From NCBI RefSeq assembly GCF_030815415.1, contig NZ_JAUSWW010000001.1:8060001-8124000 (forward strand): a stretch of DNA of 64,000 bases, written 5' to 3'. Position numbers and translations under genes: made by a program. The stretch comes from Streptomyces canus (GTDB taxonomy: Bacteria; Actinomycetota; Actinomycetes; Streptomycetales; Streptomycetaceae). The notes under the pieces are model-generated. The model made no database searches. It was not told the DNA's origin and saw nothing but the letters and a program-made list of their open reading frames with translations. Below are positions 27,591-36,273 of the stretch, piece by piece. Position 1 is the first letter of the stretch. The number at the start of each line of letters is the position of its first letter.

Positions 27591-28184
27591 GTGGAAAGCG
27601 AAGAAGGTGTGAGGCGCTGCTCGCGGTGTAAGGAGTGCAAGCCGCGAGCAGCGTTCGCGCGAAACAAGGCGATGCGTGATGGGTTGCAGGCCTATTGCCG
27701 CGAGTGCGCGGCTGTCTACCACCAGCAGCGGCAGGTGGCGAAGGGGCGCAACGTTCGGCTGAGGGTGGATGTCCCTGCCGGGCACAAGCTCTGCCGCACC
27801 TGTGGCGAGGTCAAGCCGCACAGTGAATGGCATCGCAACGCGACTGCCTCGGACGGTCTGGTAACGCGCTGCAAAGCTTGCCGGGCCGAGCGCGGGCGGG
27901 AGGATCACCTAAAACGTAAGTACGGCATGACGGAAGCCGAGCGTGACGAGTTGATCGCCTCTCAAGGGGGCGTCTGCTGCATATGTTTGGCGGCGTTGCC
28001 CGAGCATGTTGATCACTGTCACGAGACGGGTAGGGTCCGAGGCGTACTGTGCTTCAGCTGCAACGCGGCGCTGGGGCAGTTCAAGGATCGGCCCGACGTC
28101 ATAAGGCGGGCTGCAACGTATGTGGAAGGAATCGCGTGGAAGCCAACACTCGTAGCACCGGGCGTCTACCAGCTGCCTTCCTGA
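27591..28184 (+). CDS. endonuclease VII-like HNH nuclease inside the proteasome cluster
   Basis: A 197-residue protein of the recombination endonuclease VII family (HNH/treble-clef). Two CxxC pairs near the N-terminus (CSRCKECK, YCRECA), another pair (CRTCGE, RCKACR), then the nuclease core GVCCICLAALPEHVDHCHETGRVRGVLCFSCN with the catalytic DHCH. The GTG at 27591 follows GGGGGAG at suitable spacing; an alternative GTG lies at 27573. Its 3' end overlaps the prcB start by 49 bases in another frame. GC looks lower than in neighbours and it is phage-like, so horizontal origin is likely. Role in the proteasome unclear. Confidence 0.85.
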   Translation: MESEEGVRRCSRCKECKPRAAFARNKAMRDGLQAYCRECAAVYHQQRQVAKGRNVRLRVDVPAGHKLCRTCGEVKPHSEWHRNATASDGLVTRCKACRAERGREDHLKRKYGMTEAERDELIASQGGVCCICLAALPEHVDHCHETGRVRGVLCFSCNAALGQFKDRPDVIRRAATYVEGIAWKPTLVAPGVYQLPS

Positions 28185-28981
28185 CGCCTGGGTCCGCCTC
28201 CTTCATGGACTTCCTGTCCGCGCATCAGCCGGAGATGCTGCCGGGCAACCGCCAACTGCCGCCGACGCAGGGCGTGATCGAGGCGCCGCACGGCACCACG
28301 ATCGTCGGCGTGACCTTCCCTGGCGGGGTCGTGCTGGCCGGTGACCGGCGGGCGACGATGGGCAATGTCATCGCGCAGCGGGACATCGAGAAGGTGTTCC
28401 CGGCGGACGAGTACTCGGCCGTCGGTATCGCCGGCACCGCTGGTCTGGCCGTGGAGATGGTGAAGCTGTTCCAGCTGGAGTTGGAGCACTTCGAGAAGGT
28501 CGAGGGGGCGCAGCTCTCGCTGGAGGGCAAGGCGAACCGGCTGTCGACCATGATCCGTTCCAACCTCGGTATGGCGATGCAGGGTCTGGCCGTGGTGCCG
28601 CTGTTCGCGGGGTATGACGTGGACCGTGGCCGGGGGCGTATTTTCTCCTACGACGTCACCGGTGGTCGCTCCGAGGAGCACAACTTCGCTGCCACCGGTT
28701 CGGGCTCGGTCTTTGCCCGGGGTGCGATGAAGAAGTTCTTCCATGACGGTCTGTCCGAGGCCGAGGCCACGATGCTGGTGGTGCAGGCCTTGTATGACGC
28801 GGCTGACGACGATTCGGCGACCGGTGGTCCCGATGTCGCGCGCCGGATCTATCCGATCGTCACCGTGATCACCGAGGATGGCTTCCGCCGGCTGACGGAC
28901 GAGGAGTCCTCCGAGATCGCCCGTTCGATCCTGGAGCGGCGTCTGGAGCAGCCTGACGGTCCGCGGGCCGCGCTGCTGTAG
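28136..28981 (+). CDS. prcB: 20S proteasome beta subunit
   Basis: A 281-residue precursor. A propeptide of about 53 residues (ending EAPHG) is followed by TTIVGVTF, so Thr54 becomes the N-terminal catalytic nucleophile after self-processing; the conserved GDRRATMG (Asp and Arg near the active site) and GSGSVFARG follow. GTG at 28136 is chosen because the N-terminus MEANTRSTGRLPAAFL matches the known Streptomyces beta subunit; the overlap with the endonuclease gene suggests translational coupling. It assembles with PrcA into the 28-subunit core. Confidence 0.96.
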   Translation: MEANTRSTGRLPAAFLTPGSASFMDFLSAHQPEMLPGNRQLPPTQGVIEAPHGTTIVGVTFPGGVVLAGDRRATMGNVIAQRDIEKVFPADEYSAVGIAGTAGLAVEMVKLFQLELEHFEKVEGAQLSLEGKANRLSTMIRSNLGMAMQGLAVVPLFAGYDVDRGRGRIFSYDVTGGRSEEHNFAATGSGSVFARGAMKKFFHDGLSEAEATMLVVQALYDAADDDSATGGPDVARRIYPIVTVITEDGFRRLTDEESSEIARSILERRLEQPDGPRAALL

Positions 28982-29042
28982 CGGCGGATCCGGTGCTTGC
29001 AAGGTGATCGCAGTGACTTCGACAGAAAGGGACGGATAACCG

Positions 29043-29780
29043 GTGTCGACGCCGTTCTATGTCTCCCCCCAGCAGGCGATGGCCGACCGGGCGGAGTACG
29101 CCCGCAAGGGCATCGCCCGCGGTCGCAGCCTGGTCGTGCTGCAGTATGCCGACGGCATTGTCTTCGTCGGTGAGAACCCGTCCCGTGCGCTGCACAAGTT
29201 CAGCGAGATCTATGACCGGATCGGTTTCGCGGCCGCCGGTAAGTACAACGAGTACGAGAATCTGCGGATCGGTGGTGTGCGCTACGCGGATCTGCGGGGC
29301 TACACCTATGACCGTGATGACGTGACCGCTCGTGGTCTCGCGAATGTCTACGCCCAGACGTTGGGCACGATCTTCTCCAGTGCGGCCGAGAAGCCGTACG
29401 AGGTGGAGCTGGTCGTGGCCGAGGTGGGGGAGACGCCGGAGGGTGATCAGATCTATCGGCTGCCGCATGACGGTTCGATCGTGGACGAGCACGGCTCGGT
29501 CGCGGTGGGTGGCAATGCCGAGCAGATCAGTGGTTACCTCGATCAGCGTCATCAGGACGGCATGAGCCTCGCCGAGGCCCTGAAGCTGGCCGTGCAGGCC
29601 TTGTCCCGGGACACCAACGGCACGGAGCGGGAGATCCCCGCCGAGCGTCTGGAGGTGGCGGTGCTGGACCGTACGCGTCCGCAGCAGCGTAAGTTCAAGC
29701 GCATCGTGGGCCGTCAGCTCGACCGGCTTCTCGAGGCGGGTGGCGCGGCCACGGAGGCGGAGAGCTCCGAGGAGGAGTAG
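29043..29780 (+). CDS. prcA: 20S proteasome alpha subunit
   Basis: A 245-residue alpha-type subunit with the expected N-terminal start MSTPFYVSPQQAMADRAEYARKGIARG, the segment that forms the gate. It lacks an N-terminal threonine nucleophile, as alpha subunits do. GTG start at 29043; prcB ends 61 bases upstream. The C-terminal tail is acidic (EAESSEEE). The pair PrcB-PrcA forms the degradative core that docks to ARC/Mpa. Confidence 0.96.
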   Translation: MSTPFYVSPQQAMADRAEYARKGIARGRSLVVLQYADGIVFVGENPSRALHKFSEIYDRIGFAAAGKYNEYENLRIGGVRYADLRGYTYDRDDVTARGLANVYAQTLGTIFSSAAEKPYEVELVVAEVGETPEGDQIYRLPHDGSIVDEHGSVAVGGNAEQISGYLDQRHQDGMSLAEALKLAVQALSRDTNGTEREIPAERLEVAVLDRTRPQQRKFKRIVGRQLDRLLEAGGAATEAESSEEE

Positions 29781-29804
29781 TCCCGCGTCTCGTCCCGTCC
29801 CTTT

Positions 29805-29836
29805 GTGTGCCCCGGCCGATGACTCGGCCGGGGCAC
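29805..29836. terminator. bidirectional terminator between prcA and the LacI regulator
   Basis: 14-bp perfect stem TGTGCCCCGGCCGA / TCGGCCGGGGCACA with loop TGAC between convergent genes. Confidence 0.9.
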
Positions 29837-29843
29837 AGGGCGT

Positions 29844-30860
29844 TCAGGGGCCGGTGGGGGGTGCTGTGGAGCCTCGTACGACGAGTTCGACGGGGATGTC
29901 CCCTGCGTCGGGTGTACGGCCTTCCAGGACTGCCAGGAGGGCGCGCATACCGTGCTCGCCGAAGAGTTCGGCGTCGAGTCGTACGGTGGTCAGTTCCGGG
30001 TCGAGGGCGGCGGCGAGGGCGATGTCGTCGACGCCGGTGACGGAGACGTCGTCGGGGATGCGCAGGCCTCGTCGGCGCAGGGCTTTGTAGGCGCCGGCCG
30101 CCAGTTTGTCGTCGTCACAGACCACGGCGGTGGGGTGGGGGCCGGGGGTGCGGAGTGCCGTCTCGGTGGCGGTGAGGGCGCCTTCGATGGAGATGGGTGT
30201 GTGTGCTGTGTGGAGTGAGGTGCCCGGCACTGTCGCGAGGCGTGCGGCGAGTTCGCGTGCGCGTACCTCGAAGGTCCAGGAGGGGATGTCGGCGGCCAGG
30301 TGCAGGAAGCGTCGGTGTCCCTGGTTCAGCAGGTGGTCGGCGACCTGGCGGGTGCCGTCGGCGATGTCCAGGTTCACGGTCGCGGCGCCCAGGCTGCCGT
30401 GGGGGTCGCTGTCGAGCATGACGAGGGGGAGCTGGTCGCCGCGGATGGCGGTGAGGGCGTCTGCGGCCATGGAGGAGGCGAGGACGCCGTCCAGGGCGGC
30501 CTGGGCGGAGGCGAAGGGGTTTCTGGCGGGGCCGACGCCTTCGGGGGAGGGGTACAGGAGGACGCCGAAGCCGTGTGCGGCGGCGATGCGTGCGGCGCCG
30601 GTGTAGACGCCGGCGAAGAATTCCGTGGTCAGGGCGGGTACGACGAGCAGGACGGTGCGGGTGCGGCCGAGGCGGAGGTTGCGGGCGGCGAGGTTGGGGC
30701 GGTAGCCGAGTTCGTGGGCGGCTCGGCGTACCCGGTCGGCGGTGGTTTCGGAGACGCGGCCTCGCCATTTGTCGCCGAGTACCAGGGAGACGGTGGCCTG
30801 GGAGACGTCGGCGGCTTGGGCGACGTCGCGGCTGGTGGGGCGTGCGCTGCCTCGTGCCAC
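29844..30860 (-). CDS. LacI-family transcriptional regulator
   Basis: A 338-residue regulator. The HTH TSRDVAQAADVSQATVSLVL sits at the N-terminus, followed by the hinge and a periplasmic-binding-protein-like sensor domain with family segments GVLLYPSPEG and GVDDIALA. The GTG at 30860 follows AAAGGAG; a longer frame to 30947 lacks a ribosome-binding site. It is divergent from the MFS gene and shares the inverted repeat at 30905-30931, so it probably controls that transporter. The ligand is unknown. Confidence 0.9.
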   Translation of the reverse strand: MARGSARPTSRDVAQAADVSQATVSLVLGDKWRGRVSETTADRVRRAAHELGYRPNLAARNLRLGRTRTVLLVVPALTTEFFAGVYTGAARIAAAHGFGVLLYPSPEGVGPARNPFASAQAALDGVLASSMAADALTAIRGDQLPLVMLDSDPHGSLGAATVNLDIADGTRQVADHLLNQGHRRFLHLAADIPSWTFEVRARELAARLATVPGTSLHTAHTPISIEGALTATETALRTPGPHPTAVVCDDDKLAAGAYKALRRRGLRIPDDVSVTGVDDIALAAALDPELTTVRLDAELFGEHGMRALLAVLEGRTPDAGDIPVELVVRGSTAPPTGP

Positions 30861-30904
30861 CGGCTGCCTGCTCCTTTGTCTGGACTCGTCAACAGCGCAC
30901 ATGG

Positions 30905-30931
30905 TACGTATGACGGAGGACGTTATACGTA
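30905..30931. promoter_or_regulatory. candidate operator between the LacI regulator and MFS genes
   Basis: Inverted repeat TACGTATGAC (30905-30914) and GTTATACGTA (30922-30931), 9 of 10 positions paired, 7-base spacer. It lies in the 119-bp divergent gap and is low in GC compared with the surroundings. Confidence 0.7.
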
Positions 30932-30979
30932 AAACCTCATGCGTCACCGGCGCACGTCACGGCACGGGAAGGGCGGGAC

Positions 30980-32239
30980 ATGGCCGCGGGATACCTGGAG
31001 ATCCTCAGGGCGAGGCACGCCACACGGTTGCTGGTCGGCACCCTGGTGGGCCGGCTGCCGAACGCCACCGCGGCCATCGCGATCGTGCTGTTCGTGCGTG
31101 CGGAGGGCGGCTCGTACAGCCTCGCCGGAGCGCTCGCGGCGGTCTACGGTGTCGCCAACGCCGTCGGTCAGCCGGTGCTGGGCCGGCTGGTGGACCTGTA
31201 CGGCCAGCCGCGCGTCCAGCTGCCCGCGGCGGTCGCCTCCGCCCTGGCGATGGTGGCCTTCGCGTTCACCGGCCCTGACACGCTCGCGGCCGCCTGTGCC
31301 GCCGTGGCCCTCGCCGGGCTCTTCACGCCGCCGCTGGAGGGCGGACTGCGGGCGCTGTGGCCGAGTGTTCTGCGCAAGGAGGGCCAGGTGCACACGGCGT
31401 ACGCGATGGACGCCGTGGCGCAGGAAGTCATGTTCACCCTCGGGCCGTTGCTGGTGACGGTGTGCACGTCGCTGTGGTCGGCCCGGGCCGCGCTGCTGGT
31501 TCTGAACGTCATCGGGGTGCTCGGCGCGCTCTCGGTGGTCGTGTCGCGGCCGTCGCGCGGGTGGCGTTCGGCGCCGCGTGAGGCGCACTGGCTCGGTGCG
31601 CTGCGCTCTCCCGGACTGCTGGCGCTGCTGGGCGCGTTCCTGTTCGTCGGTATCGCGCTGGGGTCCATCACGGTCGCCTCGGTGCCGTACGCCGACGACC
31701 ACGGCGGCGACGTGGTGTACGGCTGGCTGATGGCGGCGATCGGTCTGGGGGCCCTCATCGGCGGCACCGTGTACGGCGCGCGGCAGTGGACCGGTGAGCC
31801 GGCGCGTCGACTGCGGGTGCTGGTGGCTCTGCTGGCGGTGTGTTATCTGCCGCTGCTGCTGATGCCCGGCGCGGTCGCCATGGTGCTGCTGACGGTGGTC
31901 GCGGGGGTGTTCCTCGCGCCCGCCATCGCGTGTGCTTTCGTGCTGGTCGACCATCACGCGCCGCGGGGCACGGTCACGGAGGCTTTCTCGTGGCTTGTGA
32001 CGACGTTCACCGTGGGTGCCTCGGTCGGAACGGGCGTCGCGGGGCCGGTCGTAGAGGCCGGTGGGGCCGTGTGGGGTTTCGCCGTACCGGGTGTGGCGGG
32101 GGGTGTCTCCCTGCTGGTTCTGCTGGCCACCGGGCGGGTCCTCGCAGCTCCCGGTGGGCGGGGGGTGGTTGCGGCTTCATCGGAAAATGATCCAAACCGT
32201 GCCGTCGAACCCCGTTTCAGCACAGGGGATCGGGCGTAA
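30980..32239 (+). CDS. MFS transporter
   Basis: A 419-residue protein with about twelve predicted membrane segments. The amphipathic GRLVDLYGQPRV segment between early helices is the MFS loop A motif. Together with the divergent LacI regulator it looks like an independent two-gene cassette in the middle of the proteasome cluster. Substrate not predictable from sequence; drug or metabolite export is common for the family. Its stop is only 9 bases before pafA, so it may be cotranscribed with pafA. Confidence 0.88.
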   Translation: MAAGYLEILRARHATRLLVGTLVGRLPNATAAIAIVLFVRAEGGSYSLAGALAAVYGVANAVGQPVLGRLVDLYGQPRVQLPAAVASALAMVAFAFTGPDTLAAACAAVALAGLFTPPLEGGLRALWPSVLRKEGQVHTAYAMDAVAQEVMFTLGPLLVTVCTSLWSARAALLVLNVIGVLGALSVVVSRPSRGWRSAPREAHWLGALRSPGLLALLGAFLFVGIALGSITVASVPYADDHGGDVVYGWLMAAIGLGALIGGTVYGARQWTGEPARRLRVLVALLAVCYLPLLLMPGAVAMVLLTVVAGVFLAPAIACAFVLVDHHAPRGTVTEAFSWLVTTFTVGASVGTGVAGPVVEAGGAVWGFAVPGVAGGVSLLVLLATGRVLAAPGGRGVVAASSENDPNRAVEPRFSTGDRA

Positions 32240-32248
32240 TGTTCAGTC

Positions 32249-33610
32249 ATGGACCGCCGCATTTTCGGGCTGGAGAACGAGTACGGCGTCACGTGTACGT
32301 TCAGGGGACAGCGACGTCTGTCTCCCGACGAGGTGGCGCGGTACCTCTTCCGCCGTGTCGTGTCATGGGGCCGCAGCAGCAATGTCTTTCTGCGAAACGG
32401 TGCCCGCCTCTATCTCGATGTCGGGTCACATCCGGAATATGCGACTCCCGAATGTGACAACGTGACGGAACTGGTCACGCACGACAAAGCAGGCGAGCGC
32501 ATTCTCGAAGGACTCCTGGTGGACGCCGAACGACGCCTGCACGAGGAAGGAATCGCGGGCGACGTCTACCTCTTCAAGAACAACACCGACTCGGCGGGCA
32601 ACTCCTACGGGTGCCACGAGAACTATCTCGTCGCCCGCCACGGGGAGTTCTCCCGGCTCGCGGACATCCTCATTCCCTTCCTTGTCACCCGCCAGTTGCT
32701 CTGTGGCGCGGGCAAGGTTCTGCAGACCCCGCGGGGCGCCGTGTACTGCGTCAGCCAGCGGGCCGAGCACATCTGGGAGGGCGTCTCCTCGGCGACGACG
32801 CGTTCCCGGCCGATCATCAACACGCGCGACGAACCGCACGCCGACGCCGAGCGCTACCGCCGCCTGCATGTGATCGTGGGCGACTCGAACATGTCCGAGA
32901 CGACCATGCTCCTCAAGGTCGGCGCGACCGACCTGGTGCTGCGCATGATCGAGGCGGGCACCGTGATGCGCGACCTGACGCTGGAGAACCCGATCCGGGC
33001 GATCCGCGAGGTCAGCCACGACATCACCGGTCGGCGCAAGGTGCGTCTGGCCAGCGGCCGGGAGGCCTCCGCGCTGGAGGTGCAGCGCGAGTACTACGAG
33101 AAGGCCGTGGACTTCGTGGAGCGCCGCGGCATCCGTACCGGAACGGTCGAGCAGGTCCTGGAGCTGTGGGGCCGGGTGCTCGACTCGATCGAGGCCGAGG
33201 ACCTCGACCGGATCGGCACCGAGATCGACTGGGTCATGAAGTACAAGCTCATCGAGCGGTACCGGGCCAAGCACAACATGACCATGTCCCACCCGCGGGT
33301 CGCGCAGATAGACCTCGCGTATCACGACATTCACCGTCGTCGTGGTCTCTACTACCTTCTGGAGAGGAAGGGCCAAGCGGCCCGTATCTGCAACGACTTG
33401 AAGATCTTCGAGGGCAAGTCCGTGCCCCCGCAGACCACTCGGGCCCGTCTTCGCGGTGACTTCATCCGCCGGGCTCAGGAACAGCGCCGGGACTTCACCG
33501 TCGACTGGGTCCATCTCAAGCTCAACGACCAGGCCCAGCGCACGGTGTTGTGCAAGGACCCGTTCCGTTCCGTCGACGACCGGGTGGAGAAGCTGATCGC
33601 CGGTATGTGA
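32249..33610 (+). CDS. pafA: Pup--protein ligase PafA
   Basis: A 453-residue ligase that forms the isopeptide bond between Pup's C-terminal Glu and substrate lysines using ATP. It starts MDRRIFGLENEYGVTC, the GxExEYG family motif, and includes FKNNTDSAGNSYGCHENY. Paralogous to Dop in this window. The gene begins 9 bases after the MFS stop. Two hairpins after its stop separate it from the FKBP genes. Confidence 0.96.
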   Translation: MDRRIFGLENEYGVTCTFRGQRRLSPDEVARYLFRRVVSWGRSSNVFLRNGARLYLDVGSHPEYATPECDNVTELVTHDKAGERILEGLLVDAERRLHEEGIAGDVYLFKNNTDSAGNSYGCHENYLVARHGEFSRLADILIPFLVTRQLLCGAGKVLQTPRGAVYCVSQRAEHIWEGVSSATTRSRPIINTRDEPHADAERYRRLHVIVGDSNMSETTMLLKVGATDLVLRMIEAGTVMRDLTLENPIRAIREVSHDITGRRKVRLASGREASALEVQREYYEKAVDFVERRGIRTGTVEQVLELWGRVLDSIEAEDLDRIGTEIDWVMKYKLIERYRAKHNMTMSHPRVAQIDLAYHDIHRRRGLYYLLERKGQAARICNDLKIFEGKSVPPQTTRARLRGDFIRRAQEQRRDFTVDWVHLKLNDQAQRTVLCKDPFRSVDDRVEKLIAGM

Positions 33611-33614
33611 GCAA

Positions 33615-33642
33615 GGCGTTCCGGATCGCCTTCCGGAACGCC
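33615..33642 (+). terminator. first hairpin after pafA
   Basis: 11-bp stem GGCGTTCCGGA / TCCGGAACGCC with loop TCGCCT, 4 bases after the pafA stop. Confidence 0.75.
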
Positions 33643-33646
33643 ACAC

Positions 33647-33675
33647 GGGCGCCGTACGTTATCCGTACGGCGCCC
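33647..33675 (+). terminator. second hairpin after pafA
   Basis: 12-bp perfect stem GGGCGCCGTACG / CGTACGGCGCCC with loop TTATC, followed by TTCTC. Together the two hairpins form a tandem terminator. Confidence 0.8.
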
Positions 33676-33738
33676 TTCTCACGCCGTAGAGTTGCGCGCA
33701 CGCCATCCACAAGATCGACCGATTACGAGGCTCTTACC

Positions 33739-34740
33739 GTGCGCCGACGCTCACTACTGATTGCCGTACCCGCAGGAATGGCCACGCTCGCCGCGTGCAA
33801 CGACGACGGGGCGAGTTCCGCGGAGAGCGGCGACAGCGCGTCGCCCTCCGCCTCGGCCACGTCCGGTGCGCCGGCGCCGAAGATCGTGGACGGTCCGCTG
33901 CCGGCGATCACCGCGGGTGCGAAGTTCGGTGAGAAGCCCACCGTCGCCAAGGGCAGCGGTGACCCGTCCAGCCAGCTCGCGGTGAAGACGGTCATCGCGG
34001 GCAACGGCCGGACGGCCGCGGAGGGCGACTTCCTCGTGGCGAACTACCTCGGCCAGATCTGGGACACGGCCAAGGTCTTCGACAACTCCTTCGACCGGGG
34101 TTCCGCGCTCGCCATCCAGCTCGCCCAGGCCAGTGTCATCGACGGCTGGCGGTACGCCCTCACGGGCAAGAAGGTCGGCAGCCGCGTCGAGTTCGCCGTC
34201 CCGCCCACCTGGGGCTATGGCAAGGAGGGCTACGCGGAGGGTGGCATCAAGGGCACCGACACGCTGGTGTTCGTGGTGGACATGAAGGGCGTGTACCCGG
34301 TCACGAGCTCCGCCAAGGGCACGAACGTGGCGCAGGACGACGCGGATCTGCCCAAGGTGGGGACGAACACCGACGGCAAGGCGCCCTCCATCGAGATCCC
34401 CAAGAAGGACGCGCCGACCAAGCTCGCGTCGAGCTACGTCATCGAGGGTGACGGCGAGAAGGTCGCCGCCGACAGCGGCCTGCTCGTGCAGTACAAGGGC
34501 GTGCTGTGGGACTCCGGCAAGGAGTTCGACTCGACGTATGCCAGGAAGACCCTGACGTCGTTCTCGCTCGACGGGGTCGTCAAGGGCTGGAAGCAGGGTC
34601 TGACCGGCAAGAAGGTCGGCAGCCGCGTCCTCATCGTCATCCCGCCGGCCCTGGGATACGGCGACAATCCGCCGAGCGGCAGCGGCATCGAGAAGGACTC
34701 GACGCTGGTCTTCACGGTCGACATCCTGGCGAAGCTCTGA
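33739..34740 (+). CDS. FKBP-type peptidyl-prolyl isomerase lipoprotein with two FKBP domains
   Basis: A 333-residue protein. Signal peptide MRRRSLLIAVPAGMATL with lipobox AAC (Cys20), so it should be an extracytoplasmic lipoprotein. Two FKBP-like domains follow, about residues 90-190 and 225-333, each ending in the segment VFVVDMKGV or VFTVDILAKL and carrying LTGKKVGSR plus YGYG/YGD loops. FKBPs accelerate proline cis-trans isomerisation in folding proteins. The first domain looks more divergent in its ligand pocket. GTG start at 33739. It lies between pafA and a cytosolic FKBP. Confidence 0.88.
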   Translation: MRRRSLLIAVPAGMATLAACNDDGASSAESGDSASPSASATSGAPAPKIVDGPLPAITAGAKFGEKPTVAKGSGDPSSQLAVKTVIAGNGRTAAEGDFLVANYLGQIWDTAKVFDNSFDRGSALAIQLAQASVIDGWRYALTGKKVGSRVEFAVPPTWGYGKEGYAEGGIKGTDTLVFVVDMKGVYPVTSSAKGTNVAQDDADLPKVGTNTDGKAPSIEIPKKDAPTKLASSYVIEGDGEKVAADSGLLVQYKGVLWDSGKEFDSTYARKTLTSFSLDGVVKGWKQGLTGKKVGSRVLIVIPPALGYGDNPPSGSGIEKDSTLVFTVDILAKL

Positions 34741-34800
34741 CGCCTTCGGGGTGTAAGACTGTGTGCGTTGCCTTTCCGCAGACAAGCAGGAGCTAGAGAC

Positions 34801-35172
34801 GTGAGCATCGAGAAGCCCGAGATCGACTTCCCCGGTGGCGAGCCCCCGGCGGACCTCGAGATCAAGGACATCTGGGAGGGCGACGGCGCCGAGGCGCAGG
34901 CGGGCCAGACCGTCACCGTCCACTACGTGGGCGTTGCCTTCAGCACCGGCGAGGAGTTCGACGCCAGCTGGAACCGTGGTCAGCCGTTCCGCTTCCCGCT
35001 GGGTGGCGGCCGCGTCATCAAGGGCTGGGACCTCGGCGTGCAGGGCATGAAGGTCGGCGGCCGCCGTCAGCTGACCATCCCCGCGCACCTCGCCTACGGC
35101 AACCAGAGCCCGACCCCGGCCATCAAGCCCGGCGAGACGCTGATCTTCGTCGTCGACCTGGTCGGCGTCTGA
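34801..35172 (+). CDS. cytosolic FKBP-type peptidyl-prolyl isomerase
   Basis: A 123-residue single FKBP domain with no signal peptide. Residues lining the pocket are seen in VHYVGVAFSTGEEFDASWNRG, FPLGGGRVIKGWDLGVQGMKVGG and the tail AYGNQSPTPAIKPGETLIFVVDLVGV. It is near the minimal FKBP12 size. GTG start at 34801 gives MSIEKPEIDF. A folding catalyst; no link to pupylation is known beyond position. Confidence 0.9.
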   Translation: MSIEKPEIDFPGGEPPADLEIKDIWEGDGAEAQAGQTVTVHYVGVAFSTGEEFDASWNRGQPFRFPLGGGRVIKGWDLGVQGMKVGGRRQLTIPAHLAYGNQSPTPAIKPGETLIFVVDLVGV

Positions 35173-35200
35173 TCGTCGTACGACCACTGGCGATCACCTG

Positions 35201-35228
35201 GGGTCCATGCCTGTCCGGGCATGGGCCC
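35201..35228 (+). terminator. terminator between FKBP and pafB
   Basis: Stem GGGTCCATGCC / GGGCATGGGCCC with one mismatch pair and loop TGTCC, followed by TCGGCTTTTG. Confidence 0.7.
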
Positions 35229-35301
35229 TCGGCTTTTGCCACGCCACCGCGGGGCGGTACGGTCATCGTCCGTAAGCACCATAGGGAGGCGAAGGGCGTC
35301 G

Positions 35302-36255
35302 ATGGCCATTGCCAAGGCCGAGCGGCTGATGAACCTGGCGCTGTGTCTGCTGGGGACGCGCAGGCCGCTGAGCAAGCGTGAGCTGCGCCAGTCCATCGAG
35401 GCCTACCTGGAAGCGAATTCGGACGACAGCTTCAACCGGATGTTCGAGCGCGACAAGGACGATCTGCGCGAACTCGGGCTGGTCATCGAGACCGTGGAGA
35501 ACCTCGACGGCGACGTCGGCTACCTCGCCCGCCGCGACAGCAACCGGCTGCCGCCCGTCACCCTCGACGCCGAGGAGGCCGCCGCCCTCGGTCTCGCCGC
35601 CAAGGTGTGGCAGCAGGCACGGCTCGCGGGCGCGGCCAGCGGCGCCCTGCAGAAGCTGCGGGCGGCCGGGCTGCCGGAGGACTTCGACCCGTACGAGGCG
35701 CATGGCGCCCTCGAGCCGCGGATCCCCGTGCACGAGGCCGCGTTCGAGCCGCTGATGCTGGCCTGCCGCGACCGCCGTCCGGTCGTCTTCGAGTACCGCA
35801 AGGCCACCGCCGCGCATCCCGAGACCCGGCATGTCGAGCCGTGGGCGCTGGAGTGCTGGCGCGGCCACTGGTATCTGGCGGGCTGGGACCGCGACCGGGG
35901 CGCCGAGCGGGTCTTCAGGCTGTCCCGGATCACCGGCAAGGTGCGTTCGCGCGGTGCCCGTTTCACCGCCGAGGTGCCCGACGTGGTGACCGTCCGCGAG
36001 ACCGTCGCGAGCTGGGCGGGGGAGAGCGCCGACCGCAGCGCGCTGATCCGGTTGCGCGCGGGCGCCGGTTACCCGCTGCGGGCGAAGGCCACCGCGGTGC
36101 GGGAACTGGGCGACGGGTGGGACGAGTTGGAGATTCCGTACGGTCATGGGCTGGACGCCTGGCTGGTGGAGTTCGGGCCGGACGTGGTCGTCCTGGAACC
36201 CGCCGAACTGCGGGCCGATGTGGTGGACCGGCTGCGTGCCGTGGCCAAGGGCTGA
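35302..36255 (+). CDS. pafB: PafB, WYL-domain transcription factor
   Basis: A 317-residue protein with an N-terminal HTH-type region and a WYL domain (the EYRKATAAHPETRHVEPWALECWRGHWYLAGWD segment). PafB acts with PafC to switch on DNA-damage genes in mycobacteria. ATG at 35302 follows GAAGGG. The stop is 18 bases from the pafC start, so the pair is cotranscribed and probably forms a heteromer. Confidence 0.92.
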   Translation: MAIAKAERLMNLALCLLGTRRPLSKRELRQSIEAYLEANSDDSFNRMFERDKDDLRELGLVIETVENLDGDVGYLARRDSNRLPPVTLDAEEAAALGLAAKVWQQARLAGAASGALQKLRAAGLPEDFDPYEAHGALEPRIPVHEAAFEPLMLACRDRRPVVFEYRKATAAHPETRHVEPWALECWRGHWYLAGWDRDRGAERVFRLSRITGKVRSRGARFTAEVPDVVTVRETVASWAGESADRSALIRLRAGAGYPLRAKATAVRELGDGWDELEIPYGHGLDAWLVEFGPDVVVLEPAELRADVVDRLRAVAKG

Positions 36256-36273
36256 GGGGGAGCGAGCAACACA

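Noticed and set aside
29844..30947. Longer LacI start at 30947
   Set aside because: No ribosome-binding site and it would extend through the operator; the start at 30860 fits the usual HTH position.
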